NCBI RefSeq assembly: GCF_025144725.1
Contig: NZ_JALXKS010000027.1
Location: 1 to 42,900, forward strand
Direction of reading: 5' to 3'
DNA length: 42,900 bases
DNA from: Brevibacterium sp. p3-SID960
Lineage (GTDB): Bacteria > Actinomycetota > Actinomycetes > Actinomycetales > Brevibacteriaceae
The notes below the pieces were generated by a model, which was not told the DNA's origin, did not search any database, and saw only the letters and a list, made by a program, of their open reading frames with translations. The position numbers and the translations under genes were made by a program. Positions 16,851 to 25,268 of this stretch are shown one piece after another. How positions within the stretch are numbered: the first letter of the stretch is position 1; every line of letters starts with the position of its first letter.

Positions 16851-17906
16851 TCAGCCGTTGACGGCGTCGTCGACGGCGGGCTCCAGCTCGGGATAGGCGA
16901 ACTCATAGCCTGCCGCCTGCAGCCGCTCGGGCAGCACCCAGCGGCTCTTGAGCACGAGTTCGGTCTCAGTGCGGATCGCGATCGCACCGATCTCGAGCAT
17001 CCAGCGAGCCACCGGCAGACCGACCGGCATGCCGGTTGCAGCCCGGATCGCTGCCATGAACCCGCGGTTGTCTGACGGGTTCGGGGCGGCGGCGTTGATG
17101 GGCCCGTCGAGCTCAGGGTGGGCTTCGAGGAAGTCGATGATGCCGGCGACGTCGTCAAGGTGGATCCAGCTGAACCGCTGCCGGGCTCCGCGGGTGGCGT
17201 AGGCGTGGGCGGTGCCGGCGCGCCTGCGGCCGGGGGTCGTCGGCCAGCGGCCATCGTACTGGGCGCCGCCGAGGCCGATGCGGGCGAGATTGATGAGCGG
17301 GCCGAGGGCGCCGTTGCGGCTGCCGGCCCCTGAACCGGTCGCGGCCTCGGAGGTGTCGTGGCCAAGCACGATCGCAGTGCGCAGGGCGACCCGGCGAGTG
17401 GCCGGCAGGTCGGCCGCGAAGAGCGCACGCTCCCAGGTGCGGGCCACGTCGACGGAGAAGCCTTCGCCGATCTCGCCGCCGGATTCGGTCATCGGCCGGT
17501 CATCGGCGTGTCGATAGATCGTCGCGGTCGAGGCGTTGATCCACAGCGGCGGCGGGTTGTCCGCTGCGGCGATCGCATCGGACAGGGCTGTGGTGGTGGA
17601 CAGCCGGGAGGTGAAGATCTCCTCCCGGTTCTTCGCGGTGTAGCGGCATCCGACACTCTTGCCGGCCAGCCCGATGACGAGGCCTGCCCCGTCGACGGCG
17701 GCCGCGATCCCATCCGAGTGATCCCAGGTAAGGTCGGCGTCGGACCGGGAGATCGTGACGACCTCCCGGCCTTCGGCCCGGTACTTGGGCACCAGGTGGC
17801 GGCCGATGAAGCCGCTGGATCCGCCGATGACGACCCGCCCGAGGCCGGGCTCACCGGCACCCTCCTGGGAGGTGCTGGCTGGGGTGGCCTCGGGGGTGTC
17901 GTGCAT
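16851..17906 (-). CDS. TIGR01777-type NAD(P)-dependent epimerase/dehydratase (YfcH-like SDR)
   Basis: A 351-aa extended SDR. The nucleotide-binding motif GGSSGFIGRHLVP lies near residue 28, WINASTATIYRH holds the conserved STATIY, and the C-terminal DUF1731-like segment ends LKSRWVLPERLQAAGYEFAYP. Between about residues 165 and 200 there is a Gly/Ala-rich insertion. Reaction unknown; YfcH homologues lack a firm role. ATG 17906 is chosen; an in-frame GTG at 17915 is also possible. It lies 13 nt after tenA and may be the last gene of the thiamin operon, though no thiamin role is known. Confidence 0.85.
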   Translation of the reverse strand: MHDTPEATPASTSQEGAGEPGLGRVVIGGSSGFIGRHLVPKYRAEGREVVTISRSDADLTWDHSDGIAAAVDGAGLVIGLAGKSVGCRYTAKNREEIFTSRLSTTTALSDAIAAADNPPPLWINASTATIYRHADDRPMTESGGEIGEGFSVDVARTWERALFAADLPATRRVALRTAIVLGHDTSEAATGSGAGSRNGALGPLINLARIGLGGAQYDGRWPTTPGRRRAGTAHAYATRGARQRFSWIHLDDVAGIIDFLEAHPELDGPINAAAPNPSDNRGFMAAIRAATGMPVGLPVARWMLEIGAIAIRTETELVLKSRWVLPERLQAAGYEFAYPELEPAVDDAVNG

Positions 17907-17919
17907 CGCCGGCACCCGA

Positions 17920-18675
17920 TCAGGACAGTGCGGCCTCGGCTGCCGGTTCGCCGAGTGCTGCGACGTCCCAGGACTGGAAGACGTGGGCGGAGGCCCAGAA
18001 GTGCAGTTCGTACACGGTGGCCTGCGCGAAGGCGGCCATCATCGCCTGCCGGGTGGTCTCGTCGGCTGCGGCCATCTCGCGTTCGAGGATCGCGACGGCA
18101 CCGTCGACGGATGCGTCGAAGTCGGGGCTGTCGTAGGTTTCGATCCAGGCGCGGTACGGGTGGGTGTCCATGCCGTCGCCGACGCGTTCGGTGAGCACCT
18201 TGCCCATGTGTGCGTACACCCAGAAGCACGGCAGCACTGCGGCCGCGCCGACCGGGTAGGCCGCGGCCGAGGCCTGGGCGATGAGATAGGAGGTGTAGCC
18301 CAGCGTCGTCGGCGAGGGCTGCGGTTGCCCGTCGGCGTCAGTCAGCTGGCTGCGGGCCGAGGCGAATCGCTCCTCGGCCAGCAGTGCAGCGTGCATGTCC
18401 TCTTCGACGGTGACGGCTTCGCCCGCGGCCAGGGCCCAGAAGCGGGTGTCCTCGCGGTTGGGGGCGCGCACGCCGAGCTGGCTCATGGCGCGGGCGTAGC
18501 CGTTGAGGTACAGCTCGTCCTGCAGGATGTAGTTGACGAAGGTTCGCACCGGCAGTTCGCCGGTGGCGAGTGCGTCGAGGAAGGGCAGGTTCTCGATCTC
18601 ATCGAGGGTGCCGGCGACGGAGTCCCAGATCGCCTGGGTGTTCTCGCCTGCGACGAAGCGGTTGCGGTCGGTCAT
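17920..18675 (-). CDS. tenA: TenA family thiaminase II / aminopyrimidine aminohydrolase
   Basis: Salvages thiamin breakdown products by hydrolysing aminomethyl-pyrimidine to HMP, which ThiD can phosphorylate. The 251-aa helical protein has the conserved Cys in AVLPCFWVYAHMG and the YELHFWASA motif with its glutamate near the C-terminus; FVNYILQDELYL matches the N-terminal substrate-site region. ATG 18675 has AGGAAAGGA upstream; the frame to 18717 is an extension without support. Lies 59 nt downstream of thiD. Confidence 0.93.
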   Translation of the reverse strand: MTDRNRFVAGENTQAIWDSVAGTLDEIENLPFLDALATGELPVRTFVNYILQDELYLNGYARAMSQLGVRAPNREDTRFWALAAGEAVTVEEDMHAALLAEERFASARSQLTDADGQPQPSPTTLGYTSYLIAQASAAAYPVGAAAVLPCFWVYAHMGKVLTERVGDGMDTHPYRAWIETYDSPDFDASVDGAVAILEREMAAADETTRQAMMAAFAQATVYELHFWASAHVFQSWDVAALGEPAAEAALS

Positions 18676-18734
18676 GGCAGTCCTTTCCTTAGGTGCCCGG
18701 GCTCGGCGGGCGCTCATCTTCGAGGTGGGCGGGT

Positions 18735-19646
18735 TCAGCGCGTGACGGTGAGGTCGACGAGGTGGTCGACCGGCCCGTGGGCGCCTTCGGGGTTGAGGCT
18801 CAGCTGCCAGTGATCTGCCGAGGCGAGCGCACGGGCGAGGTAGTCCAGTGACCGTTCGACGGCTGTGGTGATGGTCTCCGAGGCAGTGGTGGTTTCCGAG
18901 GCGGTGGTGTCTGCGCCCGAGGCGGCGCTCGCCTGTGCGTGGCGGGCGGCGGCCATCTCAGCGGTGATCGTCGCTGACAGGGTGCAGCCGGTGCCATGGG
19001 TGTTCGGGGTGCGGATGCGAGTGTGGGTGAATTCCGAGGTGGTGCCGTCGGCCAGGGCGAGGACGTCGATGACCTCATCGTCGGCACCGTGGCCGCCTTT
19101 GAGCAGCACGCCGTTCGCACCGTGTTCGATCAGCCGGCCGGCCTGGTCGCGCATCTGCTCGATGCTTGCGGCTTCGGGTTCGGATTCGCCGAGCAGCAGT
19201 GCGGCTTCGGGCAGGTTCGGGGTGATGAGGTCCGCGCGCGGCATGAGCTGGCGGCGCACAGAGTCGACGGCGTCGTCGTCGAGCAACTGGTGTCCGGAGG
19301 TGGCGACCATGACGGGGTCGACGACGAAGTAGCCGAGGTCCTTCTCATCGGCGGTGTGACAGACGAGTTCGACGAGGCTGCGGGTGGCGAGCATCCCGGT
19401 CTTCGTCGCGTCGACTGGCACATCATCGAGCACGCTGGACAGCTGGGCTTCGACGAAGGCCTCGTCAATGCCGTAGACCTCGCTGACGCCGTGGGTGTTC
19501 TGGGCGACCAGGGTGGTGATGGCGGTGGTGCCGTAGACGCCGCGGGCGCAGAAGGCTTTGAGGTCAGCGTGGATGCCGGCGCCGCCGGACGGGTCGGTGC
19601 CGGCGATGGACAGGGCGATCGGCGGGCGGGATGCGGGTGCGGGCAT
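18735..19646 (-). CDS. thiD: Hydroxymethylpyrimidine/phosphomethylpyrimidine kinase
   Basis: Phosphorylates HMP twice to HMP-PP. The 303-aa ribokinase-fold protein starts IALSIAGTDPSGGAGIHADLKAF and holds GVLLKGGH and NTHGTGCTLS with the catalytic Asp/Gly/Cys region. It is longer than the usual ~265 aa because of a Thr/Ser/Glu-rich low-complexity insertion (about 243-262, with a repeated TTASET) after the catalytic motif. It lies 3 nt after thiE. Confidence 0.95.
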   Translation of the reverse strand: MPAPASRPPIALSIAGTDPSGGAGIHADLKAFCARGVYGTTAITTLVAQNTHGVSEVYGIDEAFVEAQLSSVLDDVPVDATKTGMLATRSLVELVCHTADEKDLGYFVVDPVMVATSGHQLLDDDAVDSVRRQLMPRADLITPNLPEAALLLGESEPEAASIEQMRDQAGRLIEHGANGVLLKGGHGADDEVIDVLALADGTTSEFTHTRIRTPNTHGTGCTLSATITAEMAAARHAQASAASGADTTASETTTASETITTAVERSLDYLARALASADHWQLSLNPEGAHGPVDHLVDLTVTR

Positions 19647-19649
19647 TGT

Positions 19650-20411
19650 TCAGCGTCCTCCGTCTGCAGTGTGGGAGCCGGTGTCGTCGTGCGTCTCAGT
19701 CCGGTCCTCGGTGTCGGGTGTCTGGCCGGTGAGAAACGCGGTCTTGATCCCGGCAGCGGCTGCGCGCGGGTCGGCGGCAGTGCAGATGGCGGAGACGACG
19801 CAGATGCCGGCGACTCCGGTGCCGTGCATCTTGGCAGCACCTGCCAGGTCGATGCCGCCGATGCCGAAGACCGGCAGGCCGGCTTCGCCGGCGAGCGCGC
19901 GGATCTTCTCGGGGCCGAGGACGTCGCGGGCGTTCTTCTTCGTCGTCGTCGGAAACGCCAGGCCCACGCCGAGCAGGTCGACGGTGCCGGCCTCACGGGC
20001 GGCGGCGAACTGATCTGGGGTGGTGGCCGAGAGCCCGAGCAGGGCCTCCTGGCCGATGTGCTGGCGGACTTCGGCAAACGGCATGTCGTCCTGGCCGACG
20101 TGCAGGTGCACGAGGTGTCCTTCGCTGTTGAGCTGTTCGACGACGGCGACGCGGTCGTTGACGAACACCGGCACCGGCCGGGTGATCTTCGCATCGCCGA
20201 GCACCTCGTCGACGGCTCGCAGCACATCGCAGGTGAGGTCGTACATGGCGTCGTCGGTGATGTCCTTATCCCGGATCTGGACCATTCCCGCCCCGCCGGC
20301 CACCGCCTCGGCGACGGTCTCGGCCACCGACCGGCCGGCGGCAGCACACTGGGCGGTGTCGGTGATGAAGTACAGGGCGGTGTCGACCTCGCCGAGGCGA
20401 TCGTGGCTCAT
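19650..20411 (-). CDS. thiE: Thiamine phosphate synthase
   Basis: Joins HMP-PP and the thiazole phosphate to form thiamin phosphate. The 253-aa TIM-barrel protein has the pyrophosphate-binding VQIRDKD, VFVNDR, LHVGQDDMP and GVGLAFPTTTKKNA, then FGIGGID. The C-terminal 25 residues are polar and Asp/Thr-rich, beyond the usual fold. The ATG overlaps the thiM stop by 4 nt. Confidence 0.95.
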   Translation of the reverse strand: MSHDRLGEVDTALYFITDTAQCAAAGRSVAETVAEAVAGGAGMVQIRDKDITDDAMYDLTCDVLRAVDEVLGDAKITRPVPVFVNDRVAVVEQLNSEGHLVHLHVGQDDMPFAEVRQHIGQEALLGLSATTPDQFAAAREAGTVDLLGVGLAFPTTTKKNARDVLGPEKIRALAGEAGLPVFGIGGIDLAGAAKMHGTGVAGICVVSAICTAADPRAAAAGIKTAFLTGQTPDTEDRTETHDDTGSHTADGGR

Positions 20412-21271
20412 GCGGTGACTTCCACGGTGTCGTAGCTGACGCTGACTGCGGCGATGTCCGCGGCGGTGACGGAATGCAGGGCGTCGAGGAACTCGACGGC
20501 GAAGCTGCCGGGCCCGCGGCTCGTGCTGGCCGCGCGGGTACCGGCGGCTGCATAGTGGGCGTGGGCGGCGACGACCGCGGCGAACGGGTCGGCCGGCAGA
20601 GCGCCGAGGTAGGCGGCGACGACACCGCCGAGCGAGCAGCCGGTGCCCACGACCAGCGGCATGTAGTCCGAACCGCCGGAGACCCGGGCGATGCGCACCT
20701 GCTCACCGGCGTGGACGATCGCGTCGACCTCGCCGGAGACAGCGACGACGGAGCCGAGTGCGTGGGAGAGCTGGATCGCAGCCTCCAGGACGGCTTCGAC
20801 CTCGTCGGTGGAGTCGACGCCGCGAGCACCGGCACCGGTGCCGGCCAGGGCTGCGACTTCGGAGGCGTTGCCGCGGATGGCGGTCGGCTGCCAGGTCAGG
20901 GCCTGCTTGATGCGGGTGGTGCGGTAGTCGATGACACCGTAGGAGACGGGGTCGAGCACCCAGGGGGTGCCGGTCTCACGGGCGGCGGTGATGGAGGCGT
21001 CGGCGGCGAGGAAGTTGTGGGAGCTGGCGGTACCGAAGTTGATGAGCAGGCCGTCGGCGATGCGGGTGAACTGGGCGGCATCGGCTTCGTGGTTGATCAT
21101 CGCCGGTGAGGCGCCGATTGCCAGCAGTGCATTGGCACTCAGCGGCTGCACGACGGTGTTCGTGATGCACTGGACGAGCGGATTCGACTCCCGCACCGCG
21201 GTGGCAGCCGCTACGAGGTCGGGTACCGAGTCCGCCGCCTGTGCGGCGGCAGATGCGTGCTGCTGCGTCAT
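20408..21271 (-). CDS. thiM: Hydroxyethylthiazole kinase
   Basis: Phosphorylates salvaged thiazole alcohol for use by ThiE. The 287-aa ribokinase-like protein shows PLVQCITNTVVQPLSANALLAIGASP near the N-terminus, the catalytic VVGTGCSLGG and RGNASEVAAL. ATG 21271 is set by the riboswitch: the GAAGGGA at the 3' end of the aptamer serves as ribosome site 6 nt upstream. First gene of thiM-thiE-thiD-tenA, a salvage set; thiC, thiG and thiO are not in the window. Confidence 0.96.
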   Translation of the reverse strand: MTQQHASAAAQAADSVPDLVAAATAVRESNPLVQCITNTVVQPLSANALLAIGASPAMINHEADAAQFTRIADGLLINFGTASSHNFLAADASITAARETGTPWVLDPVSYGVIDYRTTRIKQALTWQPTAIRGNASEVAALAGTGAGARGVDSTDEVEAVLEAAIQLSHALGSVVAVSGEVDAIVHAGEQVRIARVSGGSDYMPLVVGTGCSLGGVVAAYLGALPADPFAAVVAAHAHYAAAGTRAASTSRGPGSFAVEFLDALHSVTAADIAAVSVSYDTVEVTA

Positions 21272-21273
21272 GA

Positions 21274-21350
21274 CAATCCCTTCGCCAGCATGATCCAGAT
21301 CAGGTTCGATGGGTGTGTTCTCAGCCCGGCCTGCCGGGCACCCCATGTCT
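21274..21350 (-). promoter_or_regulatory. TPP riboswitch (THI element)
   Basis: On the minus strand the conserved parts appear in order: GGGGTGC, a P3 hairpin GCCCGG-CAGG-CCGGGC, CTGAGA, ACACCC, then CCTGATCTGGATCATGC and GCGAAGGGAT. The element ends 4-5 nt before the thiM ATG, and GAAGGGA is both its closing strand and the thiM ribosome site. TPP binding should therefore block translation directly. A TAGAGT -10 hexamer at 21358-21363 would start the RNA near 21351. Confidence 0.95.
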
Positions 21351-21509
21351 GTCCGCCACTCTAACAGTCCTGGCTGATGACGCCAGTTTGCGCTGGAGTG
21401 TGACGGCGCGGCGGCGCGCGGAGTCCGCATGCATGGGTCGCTAGGATCGGAGCAGACGGCGAAATCCGTCGGCCACCGGCAGCGCACCTGATGAAAGCGG
21501 AGGAAACCT

Positions 21510-22364
21510 GTGAGCGATGTGCTCTTCTCACCCAGCGAAACCGGCGAGGGCTCGTTCCTCGACCTCATGCAGCTGGAGAAGATCGACAAGAACATCTACC
21601 GCGCCGGCTACGTCTTCGATGAGCCCTATGCCCTCTACGGCGGGCAGGTCGCAGCGCAGTCCGTGCACGCCGCGGCCCTGACCGTCGATGAGGAGCGCAA
21701 GCCGCACTCCCTGCACGGTTACTTCCTGCGCCCGGGCAATGCCGCCCGGCCGACGGTCTTCCAGGTCTTCCGGGACCGCGACGGCGGCTCCTACTCCGCC
21801 CGCCGGGTCGTCGCCACCCAGGACGGCGATGTCATCTTCAATATGGCCATCAACTTCACCCGCGGCAACGAAAGCCCCGACCTGCAGGGCCCGACGGCCG
21901 CCGCCGAGGCCGGGATCCGGTTCGGGGACCCCACGCCGATGCCGCGGATGTTCTCCTTCGAAGCCCGCAGCACCGACCAGCCTCTCGCCACGACCGACTA
22001 CCCGGTCCGGTTCTGGGCCCGCTGCACAGAAGACCTCGGCAATTCCGAACTGCTGCACATCTGCGCCCTGACCTACCTATCCGACATCTCATCAGGTCTG
22101 GGGGCGTTCAATACCGATGAGTTCAAGTCCGGCTCCAGCCTCGATCACTCGCTGTGGTTCCACCGGCCGGTGAACATGAACGACTGGGTGCTGTGCGACT
22201 ACGCCCCGCGCTCCGCCGCCTACGGCCGCGGTCTGTACACCGGCGACATCACCACAGCCGACGGCGTGCTCGTCGCCTCGGTCGCCCAGGAAGCCCTGTT
22301 CCGCAGGCTCACCCCGGAGCAGCTGCGGCACTATCGCGGGATCGGCCGGCAGAAGACGGACTGA
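21510..22364 (+). CDS. TesB-type acyl-CoA thioesterase
   Basis: A 284-aa double-hotdog thioesterase that would release CoA from acyl-CoA. The N-terminal hotdog has YALYGGQVAAQSVHAA and LHGYFLRPG (about 40-75). The second half has FWARC, SLDHSLWFHRP and DYAPRSAAYGRGLYTGDI with the conserved Asp/Gln/Ser region. The GTG at 21510 has a GGAGG site. It diverges from the riboswitch-controlled thi operon. A TAGGAT -10 hexamer lies at 21442-21447. Substrate chain length unknown. Confidence 0.9.
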   Translation: MSDVLFSPSETGEGSFLDLMQLEKIDKNIYRAGYVFDEPYALYGGQVAAQSVHAAALTVDEERKPHSLHGYFLRPGNAARPTVFQVFRDRDGGSYSARRVVATQDGDVIFNMAINFTRGNESPDLQGPTAAAEAGIRFGDPTPMPRMFSFEARSTDQPLATTDYPVRFWARCTEDLGNSELLHICALTYLSDISSGLGAFNTDEFKSGSSLDHSLWFHRPVNMNDWVLCDYAPRSAAYGRGLYTGDITTADGVLVASVAQEALFRRLTPEQLRHYRGIGRQKTD

Positions 22365-22412
22365 GATCCCTAAGCCGACCCAGCACCCGGCGCTCGCTTG
22401 CGCACATCAAAT

Positions 22413-22430
22413 AGTTCGCATATGCGAACT
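22413..22430. promoter_or_regulatory. Perfect 18-bp palindromic operator upstream of mntABC
   Basis: AGTTCGCATATGCGAACT is a perfect palindrome placed immediately upstream of the -35 hexamer of the transporter gene. The symmetry and length suit a DtxR/MntR-family dimer site. The candidate regulator is encoded at 28313-29083. MntR specificity is an inference from context. Confidence 0.7.
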
Positions 22431-22458
22431 TTGAAGATTCGCTGCGGAGAACTATTGT
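22431..22458 (+). promoter_or_regulatory. Promoter of the mntABC operon, probably leaderless
   Basis: -35 TTGAAG (22431-22436), 16-bp spacer, -10 TATTGT (22453-22458). The ATG at 22465 begins 6 nt after the -10, about where transcription should start, and no ribosome site is seen. A degenerate second operator copy (22436-22453, outer arms TTCGC and GAACT) fills the spacer, so a bound repressor would cover the promoter. Confidence 0.65.
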
Positions 22459-22464
22459 GATGCC

Positions 22465-23442
22465 ATGGCATTCCGATCCCCCCTCCATCGCCTGCGCTCA
22501 CCTCGCGCGCACAGCCGCACCCGGCGCATCCCCCTTCTCATCACCGGCCTGATGAGCGCAGCCGCATTGGCACTGTCCGCCTGCAGCCCAGCAGCCACCT
22601 CGGGCACGGACGACGACCGCCCACTGGTGCTCACCACCTTCACCGTCCTCAAGGACATCGCCGCCAACGTTGCAGGCGATCACCTGCGGGTGGAGTCGAT
22701 CACGCAGGAAGGCGCGGAGATCCACGGCTACGAGCCCTCCCCCAGCGACATCCGGCACGCTGAGGAAGCCGACCTCGTCCTCGAGAACGGCATGGGCCTG
22801 GAGAAGTGGTTCGAGCAGTTCATCGACGTCGCCAGCACGAAGCACGTCGTGCTCAGCGAGGGCATCAGGCCGATCGACATCACTGAGGACGCCTACGCCG
22901 GCAAGCCGAACCCGCACGCTTGGATGTCACCTGCCAACACCGCGATCTACGCCAAGAACATGGTGACGGCCTTCTCGGGGCTCGCCCCCGACCACGCTGC
23001 GGACTTCGAAGCCAACGCCGAGGACTACACTGCCAAGCTCACCGAAGTCGAGACTAAGCTGACCGACACGCTTGAGACCCTGCCGGAGAACCAGCGTGCG
23101 CTCGTCACCTGCGAAGGCGCTTTCTCCTACCTCGCCCGCGACGCCGGGCTGACGGAGAAGTACATCTGGCCGGTCAACGCCGAGCACGAGGCGACCCCGC
23201 AGCAGGTCGCCTCGACCATCGAGTTCGTGCGCGAAAACGACGTCCCGGCCGTGTTCTGCGAATCGACCGTCAACGACAAGGCGATGCAGCAGGTCGTCGA
23301 CGCCACCAACGCGAGCTTCGGCGGCACCCTCTACGTCGACTCGCTCACCACCGCCGACGGCCCCGTGCCGACCTACCTCGATCTCATCACCCACGATGCC
23401 GAGACCATCGCCGATGCTTTGACCGGGGCCGCAGGCGCATGA
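22465..23442 (+). CDS. mntA: Manganese/zinc ABC transporter substrate-binding lipoprotein
   Basis: Cluster A-I metal-binding lipoprotein of 325 aa. A long basic N-terminus leads to a signal helix and lipobox LSAC with C40 as the lipidated residue. Predicted ligands are H87 (EIHGYEPSP), H151 (NPHAWMSP), a Glu in NAEHEATP (240 or 242) and D292 (LYVDSLT). This His-His-Glu-Asp set is that of PsaA/MntC manganese binders; zinc binders usually have a His-rich loop, absent here. Start is fixed by the leaderless promoter. First of three genes on the plus strand. Confidence 0.88.
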   Translation: MAFRSPLHRLRSPRAHSRTRRIPLLITGLMSAAALALSACSPAATSGTDDDRPLVLTTFTVLKDIAANVAGDHLRVESITQEGAEIHGYEPSPSDIRHAEEADLVLENGMGLEKWFEQFIDVASTKHVVLSEGIRPIDITEDAYAGKPNPHAWMSPANTAIYAKNMVTAFSGLAPDHAADFEANAEDYTAKLTEVETKLTDTLETLPENQRALVTCEGAFSYLARDAGLTEKYIWPVNAEHEATPQQVASTIEFVRENDVPAVFCESTVNDKAMQQVVDATNASFGGTLYVDSLTTADGPVPTYLDLITHDAETIADALTGAAGA

Positions 23443-23497
23443 CGGCCGCCGCAGTCTCACCGGCGTCGTTCATCCGGCTGCGCTTGACTGGACACCG

Positions 23498-24394
23498 ATG
23501 ACCCCTCCCCGACCCCCGCACCAGCCTGCGGCGCACCCGCCCGGACCCGGCGCGTCCACCGCCCTGGAGGTCCGGAACGTCACGGTGCGCTATGGCTCAG
23601 TGCTGGCTCTCGACGAGGCGAGCGCCGTCATCGGCCGCGGCCGCATCTGCGGTCTGGTCGGCATGAACGGCGCCGGTAAGTCCACCCTGTTCAAGTCGAT
23701 CGTCGGCAGCCTCAAACCGCAGGCGGGTTCCGTGCGCATCGCCGGCCTGCCGCCTGCCAAGGCCCGGCGGGCCGGGCTCATCGGGTACGTGCCGCAGGCC
23801 GAGATGGTCGACTGGGACTTCCCGATCACCGTGCGCGAGGTGGTGGGCACCGGCCGCTACGGGCGCACCGGGATCACCCGCCGACTCACGCGGGCCGACC
23901 AGGACGCCGTCGAGGCCGCACTGGCCCGCGTCGAGCTCACCGAGCTGGCCGGCCGGCAGATCGGCCAGCTCTCCGGCGGGCAGCGCAAGCGCGCCTTCGT
24001 CGCCCGGGGCCTGGCGCAGGAGGCCTCGGTGCTGCTGCTCGATGAGCCCTTCGCCGGCGTCGACAAGCGCTCTGAGCAGATGATCTCGACGGTGCTGCGC
24101 GAGGCCGCCGATGCCGGGACGACGATCGTCGTGTCCACCCACGATCTGCACGCGCTGCCGGATCTGGCCGATGAGGCGATCCTGCTCATGCGGCGTGTGC
24201 TGCTGCACGACTCGCCTGCCGAGGTGCTGCGTCCGCAGAACCTGGCGCTGGCCTTCGGACTCGACCCGCTCGGCCGGCCGACCGACAGGCCGACCGGCAA
24301 CCGGCGGGCCGGCGAGACCCCGGCTGCCGGCGGGGCCCCGACTGTCGGCGACGCTGCGGCCAGCGATGGGAACTGGGACGGTGAACGGCATTGA
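23498..24394 (+). CDS. mntB: Manganese ABC transporter ATP-binding protein
   Basis: ABC ATPase of 298 aa. Walker A is GMNGAGKST, the Q-loop YVPQAEMVDWDFPITV is typical of metal importers, the signature is LSGGQRKR, Walker B is LLLDEPFAGVD, and the switch histidine lies in STHDLHALPD. N-terminal (1-22) and C-terminal (about 265-298) extensions are rich in Pro, Gly and Ala. The ATG has no good ribosome site. It lies 55 nt after the binding protein and overlaps the permease gene by 4 nt. Confidence 0.92.
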   Translation: MTPPRPPHQPAAHPPGPGASTALEVRNVTVRYGSVLALDEASAVIGRGRICGLVGMNGAGKSTLFKSIVGSLKPQAGSVRIAGLPPAKARRAGLIGYVPQAEMVDWDFPITVREVVGTGRYGRTGITRRLTRADQDAVEAALARVELTELAGRQIGQLSGGQRKRAFVARGLAQEASVLLLDEPFAGVDKRSEQMISTVLREAADAGTTIVVSTHDLHALPDLADEAILLMRRVLLHDSPAEVLRPQNLALAFGLDPLGRPTDRPTGNRRAGETPAAGGAPTVGDAAASDGNWDGERH

Positions 24395-25257
24395 ACATCA
24401 TCCACCTGCTCGCCGACCCGGTTTCCTATGAGTTCATGACCCGCGCGCTCATCGCCGCGGTCATGGTCTCGATCGTGTGTGCGCTGCTGTCATGCTGGCT
24501 GGTGCTCATCGGCTGGTCGCTTATGGGCGATGCCGTCTCCCATGCGGTGCTGCCCGGGGTCGTGCTCGCCTATGTCCTCGACGTGCCGTTCGCCATCGGC
24601 GCGCTCGCATTCGGGTTCCTCGCCGTCATCCTCATCGGGACGGTGCGCGACACCTCCCGGGTCAAGGAGGATGCCGCGATCGGCATCGTGTTCACCACGC
24701 TTTTCGCCCTGGGCGTCGTGCTCGTGTCCGTCACCCCCTCGGACACGGACCTCACGCACATCATCTTCGGCAACATCCTCGGCGTCTCCCGGCAGGACCT
24801 CACCCAGATCCTCATCCTCACGCTCGCCGTGCTGCTTGTCGTGCTGGTCAAGCGCCGCGACTTCACGCTCTACGCCTTCGACCCGACCCATGCACATGCG
24901 ATCGGCATGAGCCCGCGGCTCATCGGCGCGGTCATGCTCGCCCTGCTGGCCGTCACCGCGGTGGCGACCCTGCAGATCGTCGGCGTCGTCCTGGTCGTGG
25001 CGATGCTCATCATCCCCGGCGCCTCGGCCTACCTGCTGACGAACCGGATGAGCATGATGCTCATCCTCGCCCCGGCGATCTCGGTCGGCTGCTCGCTCAT
25101 CGGCCTGTACACCAGCTACTACGCCGATACCGCGTCGGGCGGCATGATCGTGCTCGCTCAGGGCTTCGTCTTCACCCTCATCTACCTCTTCAGCCCCCGC
25201 CAGGGGGTCATCGCCCGGCAGCTCAAGCGCCGCCGCCGGGCAGCCGCAACGGCCTGA
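24391..25257 (+). CDS. mntC: Manganese ABC transporter permease
   Basis: ABC-3 family integral membrane protein of 288 aa with about eight helices. SWLMGDAVSHAVLPGVVLAY-like motif, GNILGV, and IPGASAYLLTNRM match the MntB/SitC/ZnuB permeases. The start is TTG at 24391, overlapping the ATPase stop as TTGA, which is rare but fits the coupling seen across this operon. The C-terminus is basic. Last gene of the transporter operon; a decayed minus-strand gene begins 12 nt further on. Confidence 0.9.
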   Translation: MNIIHLLADPVSYEFMTRALIAAVMVSIVCALLSCWLVLIGWSLMGDAVSHAVLPGVVLAYVLDVPFAIGALAFGFLAVILIGTVRDTSRVKEDAAIGIVFTTLFALGVVLVSVTPSDTDLTHIIFGNILGVSRQDLTQILILTLAVLLVVLVKRRDFTLYAFDPTHAHAIGMSPRLIGAVMLALLAVTAVATLQIVGVVLVVAMLIIPGASAYLLTNRMSMMLILAPAISVGCSLIGLYTSYYADTASGGMIVLAQGFVFTLIYLFSPRQGVIARQLKRRRRAAATA

Positions 25258-25268
25258 GCTGCAGCAGG

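Noticed and set aside
18996..20435. 479-aa plus-strand open frame opposite thiD and thiE
   Set aside because: Antisense shadow of two well-supported thi genes; composition is low-complexity Gly/Val/Asp.
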